A DNA stretch of 51,319 nt from an uncultured Sphingomonas sp. (lineage in GTDB: Bacteria; Pseudomonadota; Alphaproteobacteria; Sphingomonadales; Sphingomonadaceae). Where the stretch lies: the NCBI RefSeq assembly GCF_937859915.1, contig NZ_CALMAW010000137.1, positions 1 to 51,319 of the forward strand, written 5' to 3'. The notes beneath the pieces were generated by a model. The model was not told the DNA's origin, made no database searches, and saw only the letters and a list, made by a program, of their open reading frames with translations. How positions within the stretch are numbered: position 1 is the stretch's first letter; the number at the start of each line of letters is the position of its first letter. Below are positions 1-8,863 of the stretch, piece after piece. Both the position numbers and the translations under genes were made by a program.

Positions 1-948
1 CTGCGCGAGCATCGCGGCGGGCACGTCGGCGCCGAGCGCGCGGTCGGCGACGGGCACCGCGCGCGGCGGATCGAACCAGGCGGTGACCGATCCCGGCGCG
101 CGGCCGGTCAGGATCGCGACCGCGTTGACCGCCTGCGCGAAGCTGGTCTCGAGCGCCGGAATGGTCGCGGCGGTCTGCTCGCGCTGCGCGCGCGCCTGGG
201 CGAGGTCGAGGCTCGAGACCAGCCCCGCCTTGACCCGCCAGCCGACGAGCTGGAGCGTTTCGTCCTCGGTGGCGAGGTTGGAGCGCGCGATCGCCAGCCG
301 CTCCTGCGCCGAGCGCGCGTTGACATAGTCGAGTGCGACCTCGGCGACGATGGTGCGCTGCGTGTCGCGCAGGCTCTCCGCAGAGCTGGCATAGTCGCCC
401 CGCGCCGCCTCGACCGAACGGCGGACGCCGCCGAACAGGTCGACCTCATAGGCGGCATCGAGCCCCGCATCGAACTGATTATAGCTGCCGCTAGTCGCGA
501 AGGAGGTGGCGCCGACGCTGCTGCCGGTCCCGAGCCCAGGCGTCGCGACGGTGAGCGCCGAGCCCTTGCCGAGCAGCGCGGTGCGTCCCGCCGACCCGTT
601 GGCGGTGAGCGTCGGAAACAGCGATGCGCGCGCGCCCCGGTAGGTCGCGCGCGCCTGCCGCAGCCGGGCGCCGGCGGCATCGATGTCGGGATTGGCGGCG
701 AGCGCCATCGTCACCAGCCGGTCGAGCAGCGGATCGCCGAGCGCCGCCCACCAGGTCGCGAGCTCCTGCTCGTCGGGTGCTGCGGCGCCGGGTGCGACGT
801 CGGCATGATATTGGTCGGGCACGCCGATCCTGGCCGCCGAGGGCGCATGATAGTTCGGCCCAACCGTGCAGCCCGACAGCGCAAGCGCCAGCGACACGGC
901 CGCCGCCGCACACACTCGTCCCGCCGTTGCTGCGTTCCCCTTGCCCAT
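1..948 (-). CDS. RND efflux outer-membrane lipoprotein, NodT/OprM type (C-terminus outside window)
   Basis: Outer-membrane factor of a tripartite efflux pump, forming the exit duct in the outer membrane. The start is the ATG at 948; translation runs 316 codons without a stop to the window edge, so the C-terminal third is missing. A signal peptide ends in the lipobox LSGC (Cys27), followed by TVGPNY, which is typical of NodT proteins. The next part has WWAALGDPLLDRLV and the repeated helical pattern of the family (AARLRQARA, DAAYEVDLFGGVRRSVEAA, LDLAQARAQREQT). The rest of the pump (membrane fusion protein and RND permease) would be sought beyond the left edge or elsewhere. The substrate cannot be told from the sequence. 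Family assignment is firm. Confidence 0.93.
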   Translation of the reverse strand, partial: MGKGNAATAGRVCAAAAVSLALALSGCTVGPNYHAPSAARIGVPDQYHADVAPGAAAPDEQELATWWAALGDPLLDRLVTMALAANPDIDAAGARLRQARATYRGARASLFPTLTANGSAGRTALLGKGSALTVATPGLGTGSSVGATSFATSGSYNQFDAGLDAAYEVDLFGGVRRSVEAARGDYASSAESLRDTQRTIVAEVALDYVNARSAQERLAIARSNLATEDETLQLVGWRVKAGLVSSLDLAQARAQREQTAATIPALETSFAQAVNAVAILTGRAPGSVTAWFDPPRAVPVADRALGADVPAAMLAQ

Positions 949-1007
949 CACGTCCTGATAGCGTCGCCTGCCGCAGATGCGAAAGCCCAAACGGTGCGCC
1001 GGCCGGC

Positions 1008-1694
1008 TCAGCGTGTCGCTTCCGCGATCAATGCGTGCACCAGCGCATCGGTGCTGTCGACCAGCGGCACCGCGCAATCGGCAGCGCCGAGCAGCAAGGG
1101 CACCTCGGTACAGGCGGCCACGATCACCTCCGCGCCCCGCGCGACAAGACCGGCCGCGAGCGCCGCCATGCCCGCACGTGCAACAGCGCCGGTCTCGCCC
1201 GCCTTGACGCCGTAGATCAGCGCCATGAAGCCCGGCTGGTCCTCGGTGAGCAGCACGTCATAGCCCGAAGCGGCCAGCGGCGCCTGGTAGAGGTCTGCAC
1301 CGAGGCAGGCGTCGGCGGCGAGCAGCCCGATCCGCCGTGCCTGCGGATGGTCGCGCGCGATCGCGGCGATGGTAGCGTCGATCATCGAGACCAGCGGGAT
1401 CGCGGTGCCGGCCTGGATGTCGTCCGCCCAGGCATGCGCCGAATTGCACGCGATCGCGAGCATATCCGCGCCCTGCCGTTCGAGCCCCTGCGCCATCGCG
1501 ACCAGCACGGACTCGGGCGACGGACCGTCCTGCTCGATCGCGGCGTTGCGGTCGGGCACCTGCGGATTGCAGTCGACCAACAGTCGGAGGTGATCGGCAT
1601 CGCGCCTTGCCGGCGTTGCCGCAAGCAGCCGCGCCATCAGGTCGACGGTCGCGGCCGGCCCCATGCCGCCGAGGATGCCGATCGCGCGGCTCAT
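1008..1694 (-). CDS. Aspartate/glutamate racemase family protein
   Basis: A cofactor-independent amino-acid racemase of 228 residues, about the usual length. It begins with the family signature MSRAIGILGGMGPAAT. The two catalytic cysteines are present: Cys83 in IACNSAHAW and Cys195 in AACTEVPLLL. This arrangement fits aspartate racemase (YgeA/RacX type) better than the glutamate racemase MurI, but the substrate is an inference. The start overlaps the stop of the upstream D-cysteine desulfhydrase gene by 4 bases, so the two are translationally coupled. The pair suggests a small operon for D-amino-acid turnover. Codon use matches its neighbours. Confidence 0.9.
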   Translation of the reverse strand: MSRAIGILGGMGPAATVDLMARLLAATPARRDADHLRLLVDCNPQVPDRNAAIEQDGPSPESVLVAMAQGLERQGADMLAIACNSAHAWADDIQAGTAIPLVSMIDATIAAIARDHPQARRIGLLAADACLGADLYQAPLAASGYDVLLTEDQPGFMALIYGVKAGETGAVARAGMAALAAGLVARGAEVIVAACTEVPLLLGAADCAVPLVDSTDALVHALIAEATR

Positions 1695-2704
1695 GCTTGC
1701 GGCACACCCTGCGCGAGCACCGGCCGATAGGCGTAGAGCGCGGGCGATCCGCCGGTGTGGACGAACAGCACATTCTGGCCCGCGGTCCAGCGGCCTTCGC
1801 GGACCTGGCCGATCAGCCCCGCCATCGCCTTGCCGGTGTAGACCGGGTCGAGCAACACGCCCTCCTGGCTGGCGAGTAGCCGAACCGCCTCGACCATCGT
1901 ATCGGTGGGCAGCGCATAGCCGTCGCCGACCCAGCGATCGTCGACCACCGTCTTGCCCATCGCGATCGCGGCGTCATGGCCGAGCAGCGTCGCGGTCCGC
2001 GTCGCGAGACCTTCGACCAACGCGGTCTGCTCGGCTTGCGGCCGCCGCACGCTGACACCGCTGAGCGGCATCCCCGAACGCGCGCTCTCGAGCCCAACGA
2101 GCAGCCCGGCATGCGTCCCCGCACTACCGCTCGCGCAGACCACCGTATCAAACGCGACGCCCATGTCCGCCGATTGCGCGACGATCTCGCCCGCGCAGGC
2201 GACATAGCCGAGCGCACCGAGCGGGTTCGAGCCGCCGCCGGGGATGACATAGGGCCTGCGCCCCTCACCCTTGAGCGCCTCGGCGATGCGCGCCATGCCC
2301 GCGGCGAGATCGGTGCCCGCAGGCACGACCTCGATCGATTCGACGCCGAGCAGATCGAACAGGAAATTATTGCCGGTACCTTCAGCGTCATAGGTGCCGG
2401 CGTGGCGCTCCTCGATCAGCAGTCGGCATTTGAGCCCCTCCTTCACCGCGGCGGCGGCGGTCAGCCGGCAGTGATTGGACTGTGGCGCGCCGGTGGTGAC
2501 CAGCGTGTCGGCGCCCTGCGCCAGCGCGTCGGCGACGAGAAATTCAAGCTTGCGCGTCTTGTTGCCGCCCGCGGCCAGCCCAAGCTGGTCGTCGCGCTTG
2601 ATCCACAGCCGGGGGCCGCCGAGCAGCGCCGACAGACGGTCCATCGGTTCGATCGCGGTATAGCCGGCGGTATAGCGGCGGCGGGGAAAGCGGGCGATGC
2701 TCAT
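1691..2704 (-). CDS. dcyD: D-cysteine desulfhydrase (PLP-dependent)
   Basis: Fold-type II PLP enzyme of 337 residues, predicted to convert D-cysteine to pyruvate, H2S and ammonia. The PLP lysine is Lys52 in GGNKTRKLEF, and the substrate-binding stretch TTGAPQSNHCR follows. The family also contains ACC deaminase. Two positions separate the groups: ACC deaminases carry Glu in VYEGK and Leu in HLGG. Here they read VYTGK and HTGG, which points to D-cysteine desulfhydrase; this rests on recalled family knowledge. The ATG at 2704 is preceded by GGAG at a suitable distance. It is the first gene of a two-gene unit with the racemase and is divergent from the aminotransferase fusion. Confidence 0.88.
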   Translation of the reverse strand: MSIARFPRRRYTAGYTAIEPMDRLSALLGGPRLWIKRDDQLGLAAGGNKTRKLEFLVADALAQGADTLVTTGAPQSNHCRLTAAAAVKEGLKCRLLIEERHAGTYDAEGTGNNFLFDLLGVESIEVVPAGTDLAAGMARIAEALKGEGRRPYVIPGGGSNPLGALGYVACAGEIVAQSADMGVAFDTVVCASGSAGTHAGLLVGLESARSGMPLSGVSVRRPQAEQTALVEGLATRTATLLGHDAAIAMGKTVVDDRWVGDGYALPTDTMVEAVRLLASQEGVLLDPVYTGKAMAGLIGQVREGRWTAGQNVLFVHTGGSPALYAYRPVLAQGVPQA

Positions 2705-2806
2705 ACTGGAAAGCTCCGTTGCGGGACTGTCGCCATGACGCGCCGCCCCGCGGGCCGCAACCCCGCCACCATGGCGGATCGTGGGCTAATGGTCCGGGAT
2801 CGTTAC

Positions 2807-2818
2807 CAGACCGGTCTG
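2807..2818. promoter_or_regulatory. Perfect 12-bp palindrome in the divergent dcyD / fusion-gene promoter region
   Basis: CAGACCGGTCTG is an uninterrupted palindrome between the divergent starts at 2704 and 2921. On either side are copies of a GGTCCG motif (around 2791 and 2826), giving a symmetric-looking cluster. It could be an operator controlling one or both genes. No regulator gene is adjacent, so assignment to a regulator family would be guesswork. The remainder of this 216-bp gap shows no other clear signal. Confidence 0.4.
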
Positions 2819-2920
2819 ACTATTGGTCCGAATCGGGCGGAGCGTAAGGCTTATTTAGCGACCTTCGGTGCAGAACCAGGCGGATATTCGCGCTCGTGCG
2901 CGCTTCGAGGATTCCCGCCG

Positions 2921-5422
2921 ATGGACCTGCCGCTGATCAAGCCCGAACCGCCGAAGCTCAGCCGGATGCTCGCCGGGCTCGAGGCGATCGAGGCGTCGGG
3001 GACGTACAGCAACAACGGCCCCGTCGTCCGCCGCTTCGAGCAGGCGGCGACCGAGCGGCTGTTCGGCGGGCGCGGCGGGTGCCTGGCGGTCTCCAACGCG
3101 ACGCTCGGGCTGATGATCGCGCTGCGCCACGCGACGATGCGCCAGGCGCCGGGGCGCCAGCTGGTCCTGATGCCCGCCTTCACCTTCGCGGCGACCGCGC
3201 AGGCGGCGGCCTGGGCCGGGCTGACCCCGCTGCTCGCCGATTGCGATCCCGACGATTGGTCGTTGTGCCGTCACGCCGAGGAGACACTCTTCGCGGAACA
3301 TGGCCAGCGCATCGCCGCGGTGATGCCCTATGCGACCTTCGGCAACGGCATCGATCTCGATCGCTACGCCTGGCTAGCACGGCGGCACGACGTCGCGGTC
3401 GTCGTCGACGCCGCCTCGTCGCTGGGCTCGCTCGATGCCGAGGGCCGCGGCTTCGGCACCGGCAGCCCTTTCCCCGTGGTCTATTCGATGCACGCGACCA
3501 AGCCCTTCGCGACCTCCGAGGGCGGCCTGATCCACTGCGCCGACACGGCGGTGATCGAGACGCTGCGTGCGATGGCCAATTTCGGCTTCGCGGGCGGGCG
3601 CTCGGCGACGCTGCCCGGGCTCAACGCCAAGCTCGCCGAAATCCCCGCGCTGATCGCCGAGGCGCGGCTCGCCGACATCGGCGCGATCGTCGCGCAGCGC
3701 GAGACGTTGGCGGCGCGCTATCGCGAGCGGCTCGCCGGCTTCGCCTTCCAGAGCCCGCGCGGCCATGCCCAGGCGGCGCAATTCATGCCGGTGTTGCTGC
3801 CTCGCGCGCTCGCCCCGCACCGCAGGACGATCGTCGAGCGGCTCGGCATGGCCGGCGTCGGCGCCGGCACCTATTTCAGCCCCCATCTCGGCGAGCAGCC
3901 CTGGTTCCGCGAGACCTGCGTGATCGCCGCGCTCCCGGTCACCGACGATATCGCTGGCCGGATGCTGGCGCTGCCGCTGACCGACGCGATGACGTCAGCG
4001 GATGTCGATCGCGTCGCGCTGACGCTGATCGCGATCTGCGACGCCTTGCCGCGCGTGCGGACCGTGGCGGCAACGCCGCGCGACCGCGTCCTCGGCACGG
4101 TGATCGTCGGTGGCGGCCCGGGCGGAGTCGCGTTGCTGTGCGCGGCGGGCAAGGCGGGGCGGCTCGATGCGCTCGCGCGCGCCGGCATCGCGGTCGTCGA
4201 CCGCGGCGAGACGATCGGCGGGGGGCGGCTCGGTGGCTATGCGATCACCTCGGACAGTTCGGCCGAGACCTTCCTCACCGCTGACGGAGCGCTGCCCTCC
4301 GGTCTCGCTATTGCCGACGAGCCCGCGGGCCGCGCGATCGCCGAGCATAAGGGCGCGCTCGGCGTGCCGCTGCCCAAGGTCGGTGCCTATCTCGATCGGC
4401 TCGGCGGCGTGCTCGGCGAGCGACTGCGCGCGCTGGGCGGCGATGTGATCCACCGTCACGAGGTCGTGTCGTCGCAGCAGACCGGCGACGGCCTGTGGCG
4501 GACGCGCGCCCGCAGCCTCGCCGACGGCACCTCCATCGAACTGCTGTCGCGCGCCATCGTCATCGCCACCGGCGGTCACCAGCCCGCGATCCGGCTCGCC
4601 GAGCAAAAGGTTGCGGGCGCCTCGCTGGTCGAACGCTGCGGCAACCGGCTGATGCAGTCCGACACCGCGCTGGCGGACGGCGGCCTGGCGACGATCCGGG
4701 ACCGCCTGCCCACGGACCGCCCGGCGCGGATCGCCATCGTCGGGGGATCGACCAGCGCGATCACCGCGGCGGTGCGGCTGCTCAAGGCCTCCCCCGCCCT
4801 GTCGATCGAGGCCGGCGGCATCGCGCTGCTTCACCGCCGCCCGCTGCGCCCCTTCTACCCGTCCGCCGACGCCGCGCACGCCGATGGCTACAGCGACTTC
4901 GGCCCCGACGACATCTGCCCCGTTTCGGGCTTCGTCTACCGGCTTGGCGGCTTTCGGCTTGAGGCGCGCGAACTCGTCGTCCATGCGCTCGGCATCGGCG
5001 GTCGCGTCGGCGATCCGCGGCTGCAGCTTCACCAGCTCTCCGGCGAGGACGACATGCACGCCGCCTATCTGCTCGACCGCGCCGACCTGGTGATCGCCGC
5101 CTTCGGTTATCAGCCGCATGCGCTGCCGCTGCTCGATGCCCGCGGTCGCGCGATCCGATTACGCTGCGCGGCGCCGATGCGCGGCCGCATGGTCGACGAT
5201 CTCTGCCGCGTCGTCGATACCGACAGCATCGCGGTGCCGGGCGTCTTCGGCATCGGGCTGGCGGCCGGGTTCGTGCCGCACGGCAAGCTCGGCGGCGAAG
5301 CGAGTTTTCGCGGCCAGGCCAACGGGCTGTGGTTGTGGCAGAATGACGTCGGCCAGATGATCGTCGAACAGCTGCTGGCCGACCAGGATGCGGCGCGAGG
5401 CGCTCGCCGCGCGACCGCGTGA
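2921..5422 (+). CDS. Fusion of DegT/DnrJ/EryC1/StrS aminotransferase and FAD/NAD(P)-dependent oxidoreductase
   Basis: A single 833-residue protein with two enzymes in one chain. Residues 1 to about 380 are a sugar-aminotransferase-like PLP domain: it opens with SGTYSNNGPVVRRFE, has MPAFTFAATAQA, the aspartate region VVVDAASSLG, and the PLP lysine Lys194 in SMHATKPFATSEGG. From about residue 393 there is a dinucleotide-binding domain with VIVGGGPGGVALL, a second Rossmann motif IAIVGGSTSAITAAV, and VIAAFGYQP near the end. That layout recalls N-hydroxylating or thioredoxin-reductase-like flavoproteins. The frame stays open upstream to about 1976, but the ATG at 2921 begins the domain; upstream sequence is antisense to dcyD. 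The stop overlaps the glycosyltransferase start by 4 bases. Function is unknown; an amino-sugar or small-metabolite modification is an inference. Confidence 0.85.
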   Translation: MDLPLIKPEPPKLSRMLAGLEAIEASGTYSNNGPVVRRFEQAATERLFGGRGGCLAVSNATLGLMIALRHATMRQAPGRQLVLMPAFTFAATAQAAAWAGLTPLLADCDPDDWSLCRHAEETLFAEHGQRIAAVMPYATFGNGIDLDRYAWLARRHDVAVVVDAASSLGSLDAEGRGFGTGSPFPVVYSMHATKPFATSEGGLIHCADTAVIETLRAMANFGFAGGRSATLPGLNAKLAEIPALIAEARLADIGAIVAQRETLAARYRERLAGFAFQSPRGHAQAAQFMPVLLPRALAPHRRTIVERLGMAGVGAGTYFSPHLGEQPWFRETCVIAALPVTDDIAGRMLALPLTDAMTSADVDRVALTLIAICDALPRVRTVAATPRDRVLGTVIVGGGPGGVALLCAAGKAGRLDALARAGIAVVDRGETIGGGRLGGYAITSDSSAETFLTADGALPSGLAIADEPAGRAIAEHKGALGVPLPKVGAYLDRLGGVLGERLRALGGDVIHRHEVVSSQQTGDGLWRTRARSLADGTSIELLSRAIVIATGGHQPAIRLAEQKVAGASLVERCGNRLMQSDTALADGGLATIRDRLPTDRPARIAIVGGSTSAITAAVRLLKASPALSIEAGGIALLHRRPLRPFYPSADAAHADGYSDFGPDDICPVSGFVYRLGGFRLEARELVVHALGIGGRVGDPRLQLHQLSGEDDMHAAYLLDRADLVIAAFGYQPHALPLLDARGRAIRLRCAAPMRGRMVDDLCRVVDTDSIAVPGVFGIGLAAGFVPHGKLGGEASFRGQANGLWLWQNDVGQMIVEQLLADQDAARGARRATA

Positions 5423-6459
5423 CCTTTGTCGCGCCACCGACGATCAGCGTGGTGATGGCGGCCTATAATGGCGCCGCCTTCCTGCGCGAGACGATCGACA
5501 GCGTGCTGGCGCAGACCATGCCGGATTTCGAGATCGTCGTCGCAGACGATTGTTCGACCGACGATACCTTGGCTGTTCTGGCGGCGATCGACGATCCCCG
5601 GCTGCGCGTCATTTCCTGTCCGCGCAATGGTGGCCCGGCCGTCGCACGCAGCATCGCGATGGCGCACGCGCGCGGCCGCTATATAGCGGGGCTCGACCAG
5701 GACGACCTCTGTCGCCCCGACCGCTTCGCGCGCCAGCTCGCCTATCTCGACACCCATCCCGACGTCGTGCTGGTCGCCTCGACGATCGAGATGATCGCAG
5801 GCAGGACGGTGCGCCGCGACCCCTATCCCGACCTCGTCGATCCCGCCGAGATCGACTGGACGATGTGGCTGCTCAATCCGCTCGGCTGGTCGACCGTGCT
5901 GATCCGTGGCGAAGCGGCGCGCGCGCTCGATCCATTCGAGCGCGACGCCTATCGCTATGCCGAGGATTTCGATCTTTATGCGCGGATCCGGGCGTTCGGC
6001 CGGATCGGCCGCATCGCCGAGCCGCTGGTGCGCTATCGCATCCATGCCGGCGGCGCGAGCCAAGCGTTCGAGGACCGCATGATCAACGCGGCGGCCCGCG
6101 TGCTCGCCGATCGCTACACCGGCAATTTTGGAGACGGCGCGATGGCGGCGGCGCTGCTGATGAGCCGCCACGCCGCCTCGGGCTATGCGCCGCCCGACGC
6201 CAAGACGCTGGCCCGTTGCGGCGAGATCATCGCGGTGCTGCTCGCCGCGCATGGCGATGCCGCACCCGGCTTCGCCGCGAGCAGTGCCTCGACGCTGTGG
6301 TGGCGGATGGCGCGTGCCGGGCTGCGCACCGGACGCTATGGCGTCAGCGCGGCACTACGCGCCCGCCCGCGCTTCGCCGCGCCGCGCGACGGGCTGTCGG
6401 CCGCGATGCTCCGCGACCTGCTGATCGGCGCGGTCCGCCGGAGCGGGCTCCGCGGGTGA
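5419..6459 (+). CDS. Glycosyltransferase family 2
   Basis: A GT-A fold glycosyltransferase of 346 residues. The N-terminal domain shows ISVVMAAYNGAAFLRETIDS, then VVADDCSTDDT and a metal-binding acidic motif GLDQDDLCRPDRF in place of a plain DxD. The C-terminal part (about residues 250-346) is variable and lacks membrane segments, so a soluble or peripheral enzyme using a nucleotide sugar is likely. Translation starts at GTG 5419 inside the stop of the preceding fusion gene (GTGA overlap), so the two are almost certainly coupled and probably act on one product. Acceptor and donor cannot be inferred. No sugar-nucleotide or polymerase genes are nearby. Confidence 0.88.
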   Translation: MTFVAPPTISVVMAAYNGAAFLRETIDSVLAQTMPDFEIVVADDCSTDDTLAVLAAIDDPRLRVISCPRNGGPAVARSIAMAHARGRYIAGLDQDDLCRPDRFARQLAYLDTHPDVVLVASTIEMIAGRTVRRDPYPDLVDPAEIDWTMWLLNPLGWSTVLIRGEAARALDPFERDAYRYAEDFDLYARIRAFGRIGRIAEPLVRYRIHAGGASQAFEDRMINAAARVLADRYTGNFGDGAMAAALLMSRHAASGYAPPDAKTLARCGEIIAVLLAAHGDAAPGFAASSASTLWWRMARAGLRTGRYGVSAALRARPRFAAPRDGLSAAMLRDLLIGAVRRSGLRG

Positions 6460-6557
6460 TCGCCCGCAGACGGGAGGGGGAAACGGCGACGTCGCACGAT
6501 GGCGTGCGATCGTCATGCCGCCTAGCGGCTGTCCGGTTCGCCCGCTACATTGCGGCG

Positions 6558-8027
6558 ATGACCGGCAAGGACGAGATCGAGCTCAAGCTCCAGGCGGATC
6601 CGCTGGCGATTGCCACGCTGCTCGCCGACCCGCTGATCACCGATCATGCGCCGATATCGCGCGATCAGCTGTCGACCTATTATGATACCGACGACCACGC
6701 GCTGCGCCGCGCCGGGCTGTCGCTGCGGATCCGGCGGATCGGCGAACGCCGCATCCAGACGATCAAGACGGAGGGACGGGGGGCCGCGAGCCTTTTTGCG
6801 CGCGGCGAATGGGAGCAAGACGTCACCGCCGACGCGCCCGAACTCGACGACATCGCGTTCGTACTAGGCGACGCGCTGGCAGATGGCGTGCGGCCGCAGC
6901 CGATCTTCACCGTCGCGGTCAACCGCACGCGCGTCGTCCATGCCTTAGATGGCGCCCGGATCGAGCTTGTCGCCGATCAGGGAACAGCGACCGCGGTGGG
7001 TCGCGAATCGCCCGTCTGCGAAATCGAGCTCGAGCTGCTCGACGGCGACCGCGCCGCGCTGTTCGCGCTCGCGACCAAGATTGCCGCACGCGTGCCGCTC
7101 AAGCTCGGCGTCCTGACCAAGTCCGAACGCGGCTACGGCCTGCTCGCCGGCCGCGATCGTGCTGCCATAAAGGCCGAGCCGATCGCGCTGTCGCGCGACA
7201 GCGATGCTGCCGCCATGTTCGAGATGATCGCCGGGGCCTGCCTGCGCCAGTTCCGGCTCAACGAAGACAAGCTGCTCGAGACCGGCGCGGCGGAACCGCT
7301 GCACCAGGCCCGCGTCGGGCTGCGGCGGCTGCGCTCGGCGCTGTCGATCTTCCGGGACATGCTGGCCGGTCCCGAGCTCGACCGCTTCCAGGAAGAACTG
7401 CGGACGCTGGCGGCGCTGCTCGGGCGCGTGCGCGACGTCGACGTCCTGCTCGACAAGCTTGGCGATGAAGACGCGCTGCGCCGGCTCGAGGAGGCGCGCG
7501 CCGAGCGCCATGCGGCGGTCGTCGCCACGCTCGCCTCGCCCGCGATCCGCGTGCTGATGCTCGACCTCGTTGCGTGGATCGCGATCGGGCCGTGGCGCGA
7601 GGCCGCCGGCAACGCCGACATCCGCTTGATGCCCGCGCGGGACTTCGCCGAACATGCGCTCGACCGGCTGCGACGGCGCGTCAAGCGGCGCGGCCGCCAC
7701 TTCGCCAGGTTGGACGAGGCGGCGCGCCACCGCGTCCGCATCGCGGGCAAGCAGTTGCGCTATGCCGCCGAGTTCTTCGCCGGCCTCTATCCGGGCAAGA
7801 AGCCCAGCCGCCGTCGCGAGACGCTGCTCGAGGCGCTCGAGGCACTGCAGACGCAACTCGGCCATCTCAACGACACCGCGAGCGGCCGCGCGCTGTTCGA
7901 CGAACTCGGCATCGCCGATGCCGACGCGATCTTGGCGGCAGGCAAGAAGGGCAATCTTTCGCGGCTGCTGCCCAAGGCCGAGGACGCCTATGAGCGGCTG
8001 ATCGATGCCAAGCGCTTCTGGCGCTAG
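6558..8027 (+). CDS. CYTH and CHAD domain protein (inorganic triphosphatase-like)
   Basis: A 489-residue protein joining a CYTH domain (residues 1 to about 200) to a CHAD domain (about 215-489). The CYTH signature is EIELKL at residues 6-11, and basic residues such as RIRRIGERRIQTIKTEGRG form the phosphate-binding tunnel. CYTH enzymes of this type hydrolyse inorganic triphosphate; CHAD domains bind polyphosphate through conserved histidines and basic helices, seen here as HQARVGLRRLRSALSIF and HRVRIAGKQLRYAAEFF. The ATG at 6558 starts the domain exactly, although the frame is open far upstream through the glycosyltransferase gene. It is probably transcribed alone or by read-through. Domain calls are secure; the polyphosphate link is inferred. 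Confidence 0.9.
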   Translation: MTGKDEIELKLQADPLAIATLLADPLITDHAPISRDQLSTYYDTDDHALRRAGLSLRIRRIGERRIQTIKTEGRGAASLFARGEWEQDVTADAPELDDIAFVLGDALADGVRPQPIFTVAVNRTRVVHALDGARIELVADQGTATAVGRESPVCEIELELLDGDRAALFALATKIAARVPLKLGVLTKSERGYGLLAGRDRAAIKAEPIALSRDSDAAAMFEMIAGACLRQFRLNEDKLLETGAAEPLHQARVGLRRLRSALSIFRDMLAGPELDRFQEELRTLAALLGRVRDVDVLLDKLGDEDALRRLEEARAERHAAVVATLASPAIRVLMLDLVAWIAIGPWREAAGNADIRLMPARDFAEHALDRLRRRVKRRGRHFARLDEAARHRVRIAGKQLRYAAEFFAGLYPGKKPSRRRETLLEALEALQTQLGHLNDTASGRALFDELGIADADAILAAGKKGNLSRLLPKAEDAYERLIDAKRFWR

Positions 8028-8130
8028 CGGCGACGGCGCGATCGGCTATCGCCGCGGCTGACGCCGGACCGTCACAGGGATATGCGAGCGGTCGCGGCGC
8101 TTGGCGACGAGACGGGAGGACGACGGGCAC

Positions 8131-8859
8131 GTGGCGACGATTGCGGTCTACAGTCTGAAAGGCGGCGTCGGGAAGACGACGCTGTCGACCAGTCTGGCCT
8201 GGTGCGCGGCGGCCGGGGGATCGGCACGACGGACCCTGTTGTGGGATCTCGATCCGCAGGCCGCCGCGTCCTGGCTGCTCGGCGCCGCCGACCCCGGTCG
8301 GGACGACGCGCAGTCGATCTTCACGCGCGCGGTCGAGGCCGACAGCCTCGTCCGGGCGACGCAGATTCCCAATCTGTCAGTGCTCCCGGCCGATCGGTCG
8401 CTGCGGGCGCTCGATCGGCTGTTCCACGAACTCGACAAGCGCAAGCGTCTCGCCAAGCTGACCGAGCGGCTGGGCCGGAGCTGGGACCGCATCATCCTCG
8501 ACTGCCCGCCAGGCCTCACCGACACCGCCGACCAGGCGGTCCGCGCGGCGACGCTGATCATCGTGCCGGTGATCCCCTCGCCGCTGGCGCGTCGCGCCTT
8601 CCATGACGTCGCGCATCATCTGCGCGAGGCGCATGGCCGCGTCGCACCGATGCTGCCGGTGTTCAACATGGTCGATCGCCGCCGCAAACTGCATCTGGCC
8701 GCGCTCGCCGAGCATCCCGACTGGCCGGTCGTCCCCAGCGCCAGCCTGTTCGAGACGATGACCGCCAACCCGCCCTTATCCGGTCCCTTCCCCAGCGAGT
8801 CCGCCGCCGCGCAGGCGATCGCGGCCTTGTGGCGCGGGATCGAACGCCGGCTTGGCTGA
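8131..8859 (+). CDS. ParA/MinD-type P-loop ATPase, orphan
   Basis: A 242-residue ATPase of the ParA family with the deviant Walker A motif SLKGGVGKTTLS (residues 8-19), the DLDPQAAASWLL switch region, and DCPPGLTDTADQAV as Walker B. Such proteins position DNA or large protein assemblies by ATP-driven dimerisation on the nucleoid. I chose the GTG at 8131 because GGAGGA lies 10 bases upstream; a TTG at 8101 in the same frame would add ten residues that do not belong to the fold. No ParB or parS candidate is adjacent, so the cargo is unknown. Convergent with the next gene, with only 4 bases between the stops. Confidence 0.85.
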   Translation: MATIAVYSLKGGVGKTTLSTSLAWCAAAGGSARRTLLWDLDPQAAASWLLGAADPGRDDAQSIFTRAVEADSLVRATQIPNLSVLPADRSLRALDRLFHELDKRKRLAKLTERLGRSWDRIILDCPPGLTDTADQAVRAATLIIVPVIPSPLARRAFHDVAHHLREAHGRVAPMLPVFNMVDRRRKLHLAALAEHPDWPVVPSASLFETMTANPPLSGPFPSESAAAQAIAALWRGIERRLG

Positions 8860-8863
8860 CCGC

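Noticed and set aside
1976..2920. N-terminal extension of the aminotransferase fusion through an open frame
   Set aside because: It is antisense to dcyD, low in complexity and lies before the normal start of the aminotransferase fold at 2921.
6492..6509. Terminator after the glycosyltransferase gene
   Set aside because: TCGCAC/GTGCGA forms a 6-bp stem but no T-run follows, so evidence is too weak.
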